The notes below the pieces were generated by a model. It saw only the letters and a program-made list of their open reading frames with translations, was not told the DNA's origin and searched no databases. 64,000 nt of DNA from contig NZ_SORE01000019.1 of assembly GCF_004366595.1 (NCBI RefSeq), positions 62,001-126,000 on the forward strand, given 5' to 3'. Positions within the stretch are counted from its first letter, which is position 1. Each line of letters opens with the position of its first letter. This document shows positions 42,180 to 49,783 of this stretch, one piece after another. The DNA comes from Paraburkholderia rhizosphaerae. Lineage in GTDB: Bacteria; Pseudomonadota; Gammaproteobacteria; Burkholderiales; Burkholderiaceae. Position numbers and translations under genes: made by a program.

Positions 42180-42761
42180 ATGGCGGCAAAAAAGATTCTC
42201 TTTTTAACCGGTGATTTCGCCGAAGATTATGAAACGATGGTGCCCTTTCAGGCACTGCAGGCCGTCGGTCATCGCGTCGATGCGGTGTGCCCGGGCAAGC
42301 GCGCGGGTGAACGGATCAAGACCGCGATCCACGACTTTGAAGGCGACCAGACCTACAGCGAAAAACCCGGCCATCAGTTCACACTGAACGCGACGTTCGA
42401 CGAAATCGAGCTCGCGCACTATGACGCGCTGGCCATTGCTGGCGGCCGTGCGCCGGAGTACCTGCGGCTCAATCAGAAAGTGCTCGACGTGGTGCGCCAT
42501 TTCGCATCGGGCAGTAAGCCCATCGCCGCAATCTGCCATGCCGCGCAGTTGCTCGCGGCCGCCGACGTAATACGCGGCAAACGCATTTCCGCGTATCCCG
42601 CGTGCGCGCCCGAGGTCAGGCTCGCGGGCGGCGAGTACGCGGACATTGCGATCGATGCCGCGCACACCGATGCGAATTTCGTCACTGCGCCTGCATGGCC
42701 CGCGCATCCGGAATGGCTGCGGCAGTTCCTTGCGGTGCTCGGCACGCATATCGAACTCTAA
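42180..42761 (+). CDS. DJ-1/PfpI-family protein
   Basis: A 193-residue single-domain class I glutamine-amidotransferase-like protein. The nucleophile elbow is intact in IAAICHAAQLLAAA (Cys119 followed by His120), with the conserved acidic residue near the N-terminus in GDFAEDYE. The Cys-His pair groups it with the PfpI/YhbO-type branch (proposed protease, glyoxalase or deglycase activities, disputed). GGAGG precedes the ATG. It is divergent from the acetyltransferase gene. Confidence 0.93.
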   Translation: MAAKKILFLTGDFAEDYETMVPFQALQAVGHRVDAVCPGKRAGERIKTAIHDFEGDQTYSEKPGHQFTLNATFDEIELAHYDALAIAGGRAPEYLRLNQKVLDVVRHFASGSKPIAAICHAAQLLAAADVIRGKRISAYPACAPEVRLAGGEYADIAIDAAHTDANFVTAPAWPAHPEWLRQFLAVLGTHIEL

Positions 42762-42855
42762 ACGACTCACGCGCATTGTGCCGCTGGCACGGCGATTCCG
42801 CGCGCGAGCGGCACAAACTCGAGCGTTTGAGACAAATCCGATGGTTTGAAGATCA

Positions 42856-42893
42856 GGGCCTCTCTAAAGTCGACCGCTGACTTTTTGAGGCCC
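42856..42893 (+). promoter_or_regulatory. Long hairpin that sequesters the ribosome site of the next gene
   Basis: Two nested stems: GGGCCTC (42856-42862) with GAGGCCC (42887-42893), and AAAGTC (42866-42871) with GACTTT (42879-42884). The Shine-Dalgarno GAGG (42887-42890) of the gene at 42899 lies in the right outer arm. The fold could block translation initiation, act as a thermometer, or serve as a terminator for the gene ending at 42761. Seen in sequence; function inferred. Confidence 0.6.
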
Positions 42894-42898
42894 TTTCG

Positions 42899-43225
42899 AT
42901 GGACCTGATCAACTGGATCATCATGCTCGCCATCGCCTGGATTGCGGTGGCGTTTTTTTGCTGGCGCGAGCGCGCGGACTGGTCGATTGAAAATCGTGTG
43001 CGACGGCGCGCGGGGTCGCGCCTGATTGCGCAAGCGGTATTCGCGATATGGAGCGCCGCGCTGATCGTGGTGCGCGGGTTCGCGTTCACCAGCGTACAAC
43101 GCATGCCGGAGACGACACCGCACGCGCTACTGATCGTTGCCGCGTTGCTTGCGGTGTGCGGCGGCTACTGGCTGATTCGCGGCGTGAAGCTTCTTAAGGC
43201 ACGCAGGCTCTTCACTGCATGGTGA
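42899..43225 (+). CDS. Small integral membrane protein, unknown function
   Basis: A 108-residue protein with three hydrophobic segments: about 5-21 (NWIIMLAIAWIAVAFFCW), 42-60 (LIAQAVFAIWSAALIVV) and 76-95 (ALLIVAALLAVCGGYWLI). A basic loop (RRRAGSR) separates the first two. No family recognised. Its ribosome site GAGG is buried in the hairpin at 42856-42893. It converges with the histidine kinase gene. Confidence 0.75.
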   Translation: MDLINWIIMLAIAWIAVAFFCWRERADWSIENRVRRRAGSRLIAQAVFAIWSAALIVVRGFAFTSVQRMPETTPHALLIVAALLAVCGGYWLIRGVKLLKARRLFTAW

Positions 43226-43321
43226 ACAGGCGGAATAGACGCGGAACGAAGGCAGTACAACACGCTGAGGGTCGCGCAGCCGACAACAGCGAACGCGAAT
43301 CGACCACATATCGACCGCGTA

Positions 43322-44992
43322 TTAGCGCGTACTCAGCGGCCAGATCGCAAAGCCGAGGTCTTGTGTGCCGGCCGTTTCCTCGGTTACTTCTTCCGCCTGC
43401 GGCAAACGCGAAGCGGAATCGGGCAGCGACAGGAAGAACGTCGTGCCGACATCCTCCATCGATTCCGCCCATACGCGCCCGCCGTGACGCTCGACGACGC
43501 GGCGCACCATCGCAAGGCCGATGCCCTCGCCCGCGGCGATATCGCCGTGCAAGCGCTGGAACGCATTGAAAAGGCGTGGCAGCGCGACCTCCGGAATGCC
43601 GAGCCCGTTGTCCTTCACATAGAAAATGCGTAACGATTGCACACCCGGCGGAGCCGGCGCGGTGCCGATTTCGATGATGCCGTTGCGATCCGGATGCAGA
43701 TAGTTGACCGCATTGCCGATCAGATTGGCAAACACCTGTTCGAGCGCGGTCGCATCGCCCCATACGCGCGGTAGCGTATGCACGACGACCCGTGCGCGAC
43801 GCGCGCGAATCGACACCTGCATCGCATCGATCACGCGCTGCACAATGTCGCGCACATCGACCTGCTGACGCCGGTACTCGACACGGCCGACGCGCGACAG
43901 GCGCAGCAACGCATCGATAATGTGCGACGCGCGCAGCACCGCGGTCTGCAGGAAATGTAATGCTTCGCCGATGTCGCCATCGATGAGCCGCTCGATATGC
44001 TCGCGCTCCGTGCGTGACAGCGACGATTGCCGCACCGCTTTGCGCAGGTCGTCGCACGCGTGCAGCAGTTCCTTCGAAAAGCCTTGCAGATTGACGAGCG
44101 GCGCACGCAGATCGTGTGACACGCTATAGATGAAGGTTTCGTTTTCCTGGGTTTGCTGACGCAGACTTTCATTCGTGCGCGCGAGTTCGCCGGCGCGCCG
44201 CGCGAGGTCGAACTGGAAGCGCGCCTGCAAGCGCTCGGCTTCGAGCAGGCGGCGGCTCGTTTCATGCAACGTGCGGTCGAGGCGCGCGATTTCATCGGTA
44301 CCGGTATCGAGCGGCGCGAGCGGTTCGTTACTCGCAAGACGGCTCGCATTATCGGACAGCAAATCGAGCCGGCCGCCGACGCCGCGCGTGAACAGCCAGC
44401 ACGCGATCGCCACGAACGCGAGCGAGCCGAGCACCGCCGCGACAATCAGCACTTGCTGCCGCGCGCGCGCCGCTGCCGCCGCACTCGTGCGCAGCGCATC
44501 GAGCCGGCGTTCCTCGGTCTGAAACGCGGCGACCTGCATCCGGAAGTTATCCAGCACGTCGGCGTTCGCGAGATCCTTGAAGCGTTCGATCACGTCGTGC
44601 CGCCGCCCTGAGCGCATCAAGTCCTGCAGGCGATCCGACCACTGCCGGTACGCTTGCACGGCCTGGCGGATCTGCACCGCGCGCTCGACTTGCGCGGGGT
44701 CGTTCGACACGGTCTCGGCGAGCTGGTCGATGCGCCGGTCGGTGTCGATCCACAGCGACACCGGTGTGCCGACATCGCGCACGCCGCCTACCGCCGCGCC
44801 GCGCAGCCGCAGCGACTCGAGCAGCACCGGCTCGAGAATCGCGGTGGTCTGGCGCAGCACGTCCTCACTATGCAGACTCCAACGCTCCGCTTCACGCGCG
44901 TCCGCCTGCGCCTTGACGATGCCAGACAGCAACGCCAGTTCGATAACGGCCGGAATCGCGATGAGCAATAGCCCTTTGGTGGTCAGTCTCAT
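43322..44992 (-). CDS. Orphan sensor histidine kinase (CHASE3-type)
   Basis: A 556-residue membrane sensor. N-terminal helix (about 6-28), a helical CHASE3-like periplasmic domain (about 35-175), a second membrane helix (about 181-201), HAMP (about 202-255), a coiled coil, HisKA with the phospho-acceptor His293 in SVSHDLRAPLVNLQGFSKEL, and HATPase with N (NLIGNAVNYLHP), G1 (VKDNGLGIP) and G2 (GEGIGLAMVRRVVERHGG) boxes. The HisKA/HATPase part resembles phytochrome-like kinases. No response regulator is adjacent, so the partner is unknown. Confidence 0.93.
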   Translation of the reverse strand: MRLTTKGLLLIAIPAVIELALLSGIVKAQADAREAERWSLHSEDVLRQTTAILEPVLLESLRLRGAAVGGVRDVGTPVSLWIDTDRRIDQLAETVSNDPAQVERAVQIRQAVQAYRQWSDRLQDLMRSGRRHDVIERFKDLANADVLDNFRMQVAAFQTEERRLDALRTSAAAAARARQQVLIVAAVLGSLAFVAIACWLFTRGVGGRLDLLSDNASRLASNEPLAPLDTGTDEIARLDRTLHETSRRLLEAERLQARFQFDLARRAGELARTNESLRQQTQENETFIYSVSHDLRAPLVNLQGFSKELLHACDDLRKAVRQSSLSRTEREHIERLIDGDIGEALHFLQTAVLRASHIIDALLRLSRVGRVEYRRQQVDVRDIVQRVIDAMQVSIRARRARVVVHTLPRVWGDATALEQVFANLIGNAVNYLHPDRNGIIEIGTAPAPPGVQSLRIFYVKDNGLGIPEVALPRLFNAFQRLHGDIAAGEGIGLAMVRRVVERHGGRVWAESMEDVGTTFFLSLPDSASRLPQAEEVTEETAGTQDLGFAIWPLSTR

Positions 44993-45168
44993 TGAGGCGC
45001 GAGAAAAGTTCGAAGCGCCGCCAGGCGGCGCACGCGGGACCGGACATTATGTCGTTGTTTGAGTAGCGTGACAAAGATCGCGCGACGTACTCATGCAAAG
45101 AACGATAGTAATTGAAATGGAAGATTTCGCCCGATAATGGAACATCGCATCGCCCTTTTTTCGGGCAA

Positions 45169-45185
45169 CGCACTTTGATAGTGCG
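45169..45185. promoter_or_regulatory. Candidate NtrC binding site upstream of amt
   Basis: CGCACT (45169-45174) and AGTGCG (45180-45185) around a 5-base spacer give the GCAC-N7-GTGC pattern of NtrC enhancer sites. It lies about 145 bases upstream of the predicted sigma-54 start, a normal enhancer distance. One site is clear; no second tandem site was found. Confidence 0.68.
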
Positions 45186-45296
45186 CGCAAGCGATGCAAC
45201 GCGGCCCGCGTTCGTAGTGAGGCCACGCGCTGCCGCCCGCCCGTCAGCCCAATTCAGTGCGGCCTTGCACTCATTCAATGCGTTTTCGAACCACAT

Positions 45297-45312
45297 TGGC
45301 CCACTTCTTGCG
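45297..45312 (+). promoter_or_regulatory. Sigma-54 promoter of amt
   Basis: TGGCCCACTTCTTGCG matches the -24/-12 consensus TGGCACR-N4-TTGCW with GG (45298-45299) and GC (45310-45311) exactly 10 bases apart. Only one position of the -24 element and the last W differ. The ATG of amt follows 41 bases later. It fits nitrogen-limited expression with the upstream NtrC-like site. Confidence 0.82.
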
Positions 45313-45353
45313 TCCAATGCCCGCTTTTTGCGCAAAGCAGGTTTCAACGACCC

Positions 45354-46556
45354 ATGGAAAACCTCAAAACCGGCACCGACACCCTCTTTCTGCTGCTCGG
45401 CTCCGCAATGGTGCTCGCGATGCATGCGGGTTTCGCGTTTCTCGAACTCGGCACGGTCCGGAAAAAGAATCAGGTCAACGCGCTCGTGAAGATTCTCGTC
45501 GACTTTTCCGTGTCGACGATCGCATATTTCTTTATTGGCTACACGATCGCTTACGGCGTGCAGTTTTTCGATAGCGCGAAAACGCTGGCTGAGCATGACG
45601 GTTATGCGCTGGTGCGCTTCTTCTTCCTGCTGACCTTCGCGGCCGCCATTCCGGCGATCGTGTCCGGCGGCATTGCAGAGCGGTCGAAATTCAACCCGCA
45701 ACTGTTCGCGACCTTCGTGCTGGTCGGCTTCGTTTATCCGTTTTTCGAAGGGATCGCATGGAATGACCGCTTCGGCATCCAGGACCGGATCGCGGCATCT
45801 TTCGGCGCGCCGTTTCATGACTTTGCCGGCTCCGTGGTCGTGCACGCATTCGGCGGCTGGGTCGCGTTGCCGGCCGTGTTGCTGCTCGGCGCGCGTCACG
45901 GGCGCTATCACCGCGACGGACGCATCGCCGCGCATCCGCCATCGAATATTCCGTTTCTCGCGCTCGGCGCGTGGGTGCTCGCGGTCGGCTGGTTCGGCTT
46001 TAACGTGATGAGCGCGCAGACCATCGACCATATCAGCGGCCTGGTCGCCGTCAATTCGTTGATGGCGATGGTCGGCGGCACGCTGACCGCATGGCTCGCG
46101 GGCCGCAACGACCCGGGCTTCGCCTATAACGGTCCGCTGGCGGGGCTGGTCGCCGTTTGCGCCGGCTCCGACGTGATGCACCCGCTCGGCGCGCTGGTGA
46201 CGGGCGGCATCGCCGGCGTGCTGTTCGTCCATATGTTCACCTGCGTGCAGAACCGCTGGCGCATCGACGACGTGCTCGGCGTATGGCCACTCCACGGCCT
46301 GTGCGGCGCATGGGGCGGCATTGCGGCCGGTATCTTCGGACTGCGCGCGCTCGGTGGTCTCGGCGGCGTGTCGTTCGTGGCGCAACTGGTCGGCACGCTC
46401 GGCGGGGTCGCGATCGCCACGTTGGGCGGCACGATCGTGTACGGCATCATCCGCGCGGCAGTCGGCCTGCGTCTCACGCAAGAGGAAGAGTTCGACGGCG
46501 CCGATCTATCGATCCACCGGATTTCGTCGACACCGGAACGCGAGACCGTGCTTTGA
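45354..46556 (+). CDS. amt: Ammonium transporter, Amt family
   Basis: A 400-residue channel with about 11 transmembrane helices that conducts ammonium. The twin-histidine pore is seen as AGSVVVHAFGGW and PLHGLCGAWGGIAAGIFG, and the conserved aspartate in HDFAGSVVVH. The N-terminus MENLKTGTDTLFLLLGSAMVLAMHAGFAFLE lacks the cleaved signal peptide of E. coli AmtB and resembles a second amt type. No glnK gene is adjacent, whereas most amtB genes are coupled to glnK. A sigma-54 promoter and NtrC-like site precede it. Confidence 0.94.
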   Translation: MENLKTGTDTLFLLLGSAMVLAMHAGFAFLELGTVRKKNQVNALVKILVDFSVSTIAYFFIGYTIAYGVQFFDSAKTLAEHDGYALVRFFFLLTFAAAIPAIVSGGIAERSKFNPQLFATFVLVGFVYPFFEGIAWNDRFGIQDRIAASFGAPFHDFAGSVVVHAFGGWVALPAVLLLGARHGRYHRDGRIAAHPPSNIPFLALGAWVLAVGWFGFNVMSAQTIDHISGLVAVNSLMAMVGGTLTAWLAGRNDPGFAYNGPLAGLVAVCAGSDVMHPLGALVTGGIAGVLFVHMFTCVQNRWRIDDVLGVWPLHGLCGAWGGIAAGIFGLRALGGLGGVSFVAQLVGTLGGVAIATLGGTIVYGIIRAAVGLRLTQEEEFDGADLSIHRISSTPERETVL

Positions 46557-46654
46557 GCGGGTGTAGGCAAGCCGACTGAGTAGCGGCGCGTGCGAGCCGC
46601 CATCGCGCATCCGCTACGCGCCGCACAACCCGACTCTGCCCGCCTCGCAGCCGA

Positions 46655-46678
46655 TGCCGCCCCGTTAGCGGGGCGGCA
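46655..46678. terminator. GC-rich hairpin between amt and the riboswitch
   Basis: A 10-bp perfect stem (TGCCGCCCCG at 46655-46664 with its complement at 46669-46678) and a TTAG loop, 98 bases past the amt stop. No U-run. It may separate amt transcription from the crcB unit. Confidence 0.5.
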
Positions 46679-46690
46679 ATGATAGACTTG

Positions 46691-46745
46691 CGCACCGGAG
46701 ATGGCATTCTCCTTTAACCGCCCTCGTGGCTGATGATGCCTGCTT
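46691..46745 (+). promoter_or_regulatory. Fluoride riboswitch (crcB RNA motif)
   Basis: Conserved elements of the crcB motif are in order: GGAGATGGCATTCTCC (46697-46712), which folds as a GGAG/CTCC stem with the invariant GATGG; then TTTAACC; a GCC/GGC stem (46720-46730 region); and TGATGATGCC (46731-46740), whose TGCC can pair back with GGCA for the pseudoknot. It lies about 110 bases before crcB, its classic target. No terminator follows, so translational or Rho-linked control is more likely. Confidence 0.92.
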
Positions 46746-46855
46746 CGTCCGGCTGACCTCGGACGCTGCGTCATCACGCCGGTCGTCCAGCGTTGTTCGC
46801 GTGTGGTTCATCGTCAGCCGGGTTCGTCGACGTTTCCGACTTTCCAGGCCTTTCC

Positions 46856-47242
46856 ATGTATCTGCTATCCATACTTGCCGTCGGCATCGGCGGCGCGCTG
46901 GGCTCGCTGTTCCGCTGGTTTCTCGCGATCCGCCTGAACGGCATCTTTCCCGCGCTGCCGCTTGGCACGTTCGCGGCCAATCTGATCGCCGGCTACATCA
47001 TCGGCGTCGCGGTCGCCTTCTTCGCACGCAATCCGAACCTCGCGCCTGAGTGGCGCCTGTTTGTGATCACCGGTCTGATGGGTGGCCTGTCAACCTTTTC
47101 GACGTTCTCCGCTGAAGTCGTGCAACGACTGCAGGAAGGGCGCTATGGCTGGGCAGCGGCAGAAATTGCGGTGCATGTGTCGGCGTCGCTCGTCGCGACG
47201 ATTGCGGGGCTGGCGACGGTTGCGCTGGCAGCGACCCGCTAA
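46856..47242 (+). CDS. crcB: Fluoride exporter CrcB/Fluc
   Basis: A 128-residue, four-helix fluoride channel that works as a dual-topology dimer. Signature segments: GGALGSLFRWFL, LPLGTFAANLIAGYIIG and ITGLMGGLSTFSTFSAEVV, the last holding the Phe/Thr/Ser residues that line the fluoride path. The ATG at 46856 starts the hydrophobic first helix; an in-frame extension of 21 codons upstream is not conserved. The upstream fluoride riboswitch supports the function. Confidence 0.96.
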   Translation: MYLLSILAVGIGGALGSLFRWFLAIRLNGIFPALPLGTFAANLIAGYIIGVAVAFFARNPNLAPEWRLFVITGLMGGLSTFSTFSAEVVQRLQEGRYGWAAAEIAVHVSASLVATIAGLATVALAATR

Positions 47243-47310
47243 TAACAGCTTGCCGGCGAGGGTTGACTGGCGGCAGCGCGGCTAGCGGCGCTCACGCCGC
47301 ACATCGGGCA

Positions 47311-48609
47311 TCAGCGCGGCAATGTCACGACATTGCCTTGTTGACGGCCGGGCCGTGTGCCGAAACGATAAGTCGAACGCCCGGCCTGCTTTGCCGTATA
47401 CATCGCTGCATCGGCGACGTCGAGCAATTGCTCGACCGCATCGACACGATCCGGCCAGGTCGCAATGCCGACGCTCACGCCGAGCGGAAAACGCCCGCCG
47501 TAATCACGCTGTCCGATCTGCTGTACGCGCTCGATCAGCCGTCCCGCGAGCTCGCGCAACTGCGCTTCGTCGCTGTAGCCAGGTACAAGCAGCACGAACT
47601 CGTCGCCACCGACGCGCGCCAGCAAGTCCTGCTGGCGCGTCACCGTGCGCAGTGCCTCGGCAATACGGCGCAACAGCGAGTCGCCGGCGCTGTGACCGAG
47701 CGCATCATTGACACCCTTGAACCCGTCGATATCGAGGTAAAGCAGCGCAAGCCGCTCCGCGCCTGGCGCGGCGCTGCGTTCGCCCTGCTCGTCGAGCAGT
47801 TCGAGCAGCCTGCGCCGGTTCGGCAATCCGGTAAGCGGGTCGTGCGCGGCGGCCTTGTCGAGTGCCTTTGAGTGGGCGCTCATTTTGCCGAATGCCCGCC
47901 GTTGCACGAACAGCGTATACACCAGCAGACCGCAGATCAGCACCGCCAGCGCCGCGAGCGCGGCCGTGCCCCACACGATCCGGTCATGCGCATCGCGCAC
48001 CGCGGCCGCGCGCCGCGCGCGCCAGTCGTGCAGCAACGCGCCGAGGTCGGCGCGCAGCGAATCCATATAGCGCTTGCCCTCGTTCGTCTGCACGAGCGCG
48101 ATCGCCGCTTCCCGATTGCCTGACTGCGCAAGTTCGACGGTGCGCGCGAGCTCGGTGACCTTCATCGTCTTCGCGTGCTCGATACGGCGCACGAGTTCGA
48201 CCGATTTCTCGTCGTTCGTGACGACTCGCTGCAACTGCAACACCGTATCGTCGAGATCCTCGACGCCGGCTCGATAGGTCCCCAGATAGCGTTCGTCGCC
48301 CGTTAGCAGATAACCGCGCTGACCGGTCTCCGCATTCTCCAGGTCGTGCAGCACCCGGTTCGCCGCGCCCAACACCGCGAAAGCGTCCTCGTCACGCAAG
48401 CCATCTTCGACAATCTTGCGCGCCTCGAAAACAAATAGCGCGGCGGCAACGATCAAGCCGATCGCCATCACCGCATAGAGCGACAGAAAGCGGTTTCGAT
48501 CAGCATGGGCAGAACGGGCAAGACGCGACTGCAAAAAGAACTCCAGGCGGTAGCGGTACGGGCTACATGATAGCGAAACCCGCGCAAGCGGCCGATATCC
48601 GGCGAACAT
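47311..48609 (-). CDS. CHASE3-GGDEF diguanylate cyclase
   Basis: Predicted to make c-di-GMP. The 432-residue protein has a membrane helix (about 42-61), a helical CHASE3 periplasmic domain (about 65-205, with ETGQRGYLLTGD typical), a second helix (about 213-234) and a GGDEF domain (about 255-415). The active site is intact: RVGGDEF with GGDEF at residues 334-338. An inhibitory I-site R-Q-Q-D (325-328) lies exactly five residues upstream, so product feedback is expected. ATG at 48609 has AGGGG upstream; a TTG six codons earlier is less likely. Confidence 0.94.
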   Translation of the reverse strand: MFAGYRPLARVSLSCSPYRYRLEFFLQSRLARSAHADRNRFLSLYAVMAIGLIVAAALFVFEARKIVEDGLRDEDAFAVLGAANRVLHDLENAETGQRGYLLTGDERYLGTYRAGVEDLDDTVLQLQRVVTNDEKSVELVRRIEHAKTMKVTELARTVELAQSGNREAAIALVQTNEGKRYMDSLRADLGALLHDWRARRAAAVRDAHDRIVWGTAALAALAVLICGLLVYTLFVQRRAFGKMSAHSKALDKAAAHDPLTGLPNRRRLLELLDEQGERSAAPGAERLALLYLDIDGFKGVNDALGHSAGDSLLRRIAEALRTVTRQQDLLARVGGDEFVLLVPGYSDEAQLRELAGRLIERVQQIGQRDYGGRFPLGVSVGIATWPDRVDAVEQLLDVADAAMYTAKQAGRSTYRFGTRPGRQQGNVVTLPR

Positions 48610-48668
48610 TACCGTGCCCCTGAACAAAACACCTTCTCACCGCGAAACGATCGACAGCGTTGACAATA

Positions 48669-48684
48669 TTGACATCGATGTCAA
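48669..48684. promoter_or_regulatory. Perfect 16-base palindrome between cyclase and ECF sigma genes
   Basis: TTGACATCGATGTCAA is a full palindrome in the 122-base divergent region. A second TTGACA lies 9 bases to its left (48660-48665). It could be an operator for either gene. No matching -10 element at normal spacing was found for the TTGACA hexamers, so they are not called as a promoter. Confidence 0.5.
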
Positions 48685-48731
48685 AATCAATCGGAATCGA
48701 ATTATCCGGATCGACCCGACTGGCATTGCCG

Positions 48732-49286
48732 ATGAACGGCACCGACTTACCCAGCCTGCTTCCCGACCTGTTGCCGCGGCTCTGGGCGTTCGCGCTGCGC
48801 CTGTCGGGCGATCGGCATGACGCCGAAGACCTCGTGCAGCACACCTGCTTGCGCGCGCTCGAACGACAGCATCAGTTGAAAGCGAATACCTCGCCGCTTA
48901 GCTGGATGTTCGCGATCGCCCATTCGGTCTGGCTCAACGAGCTGCGCTCACGCGGCATTCGCGGCCGCACGACGGTCGGATGGGATGACGCACTGCTCGA
49001 GGTCGTCGCCGACCCGAACGCTCGCACGCCCGAAACACGGTTGATGTACGCGCAGATCATTCAGGCGGTCGCGCATCTTCCTGAAACCCAGCGCGCGACG
49101 CTGCTGCTGGTTGCCGTCGAAGGACTGACTTACAGCGAGGCAGCCGCGGCGCTTGGCGTGCCGATCGGCACTGTGATGAGCCGTATCGCGCGCGCGCGCC
49201 GTTCGATCGGTGCGCTGCTCGATGAACCGGCACTGCACGCTGTCGAACCGACGCCTTCGCGCGACGTGGATAACGAACTCATCTAA
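48732..49286 (+). CDS. ECF-type RNA polymerase sigma factor
   Basis: A 184-residue group 4 sigma factor. Region 2 is seen as LWAFALRLSGDRHDAEDLVQHTCLRALERQ and PLSWMFAIAHSVWLNELR (about 15-80); region 4 as HLPETQRATLLLVAVEGLTYSEAAAALGVPIGTVMSRIARARR (about 110-160). The start at 48732 is chosen because earlier in-frame ATGs overlap the palindrome at 48669-48684 and precede non-family sequence. No anti-sigma factor gene follows, so how it is controlled is not evident. Confidence 0.9.
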   Translation: MNGTDLPSLLPDLLPRLWAFALRLSGDRHDAEDLVQHTCLRALERQHQLKANTSPLSWMFAIAHSVWLNELRSRGIRGRTTVGWDDALLEVVADPNARTPETRLMYAQIIQAVAHLPETQRATLLLVAVEGLTYSEAAAALGVPIGTVMSRIARARRSIGALLDEPALHAVEPTPSRDVDNELI

Positions 49287-49783
49287 GCGATGTGACGCGA
49301 TTCGCCATGGCGCGGCACGATCGACCGCGCCACCGTCGCGGTGAAAATGGAACGCTTCAACTGAGTGCTTATTCCATGTCAAACATTAAACATGAAGTCA
49401 TTTCACGCAATAGTGTCATCTACGCTCCACCGTTTATTCGTTAGTACGCATGCGGCGACAATCGGTGCGTTTTTGACAGACCGGCTCGCGCCCCCCGGTA
49501 ATTGCGATGCGCATGCGTCAAGTCAATTCCCCTTGCTGTTGCAAAAACCGATTTTTTTGTAAATACACCTGATCCAGTTCGGCATTAATCGGCTGTGTCG
49601 GGTGTTATGTGCTTCGTGTGGACTGCGCTCAAGCAGTCTTCATGCAGTCTTCTTTTCGCGGCGGACAACCCGGTCGTGCGAATCAGCCAGGCAGCAGCCT
49701 CTATCGAGGCGGCGCTGTGCGTGCTCGTCCGTTCGATTCGCCTTCGTTTTAAAGCGTTAACTTGATTCGGCTGGGATACCAAT
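49287..49783. other. 497-base gap upstream of the RND efflux operon
   Basis: Non-coding as far as can be seen; it should contain the promoter of the adaptor gene at 49784. Its composition is more AT-rich than its surroundings between 49370 and 49600. A direct repeat GCAGTCTTC occurs twice near 49637-49660. No gene or clear operator is supported. Confidence 0.45.

Noticed and set aside
44892..46481. 529-codon minus-strand open frame opposite amt
   Set aside because: Covers the amt gene and its promoter in antisense; composition is His/Arg/Gln-rich and no family is recognisable.
48660..48690. TTGACA hexamers as a -35 element for the ECF sigma gene
   Set aside because: No acceptable -10 hexamer at 16-18 bases from either copy; the palindrome reading is better supported.
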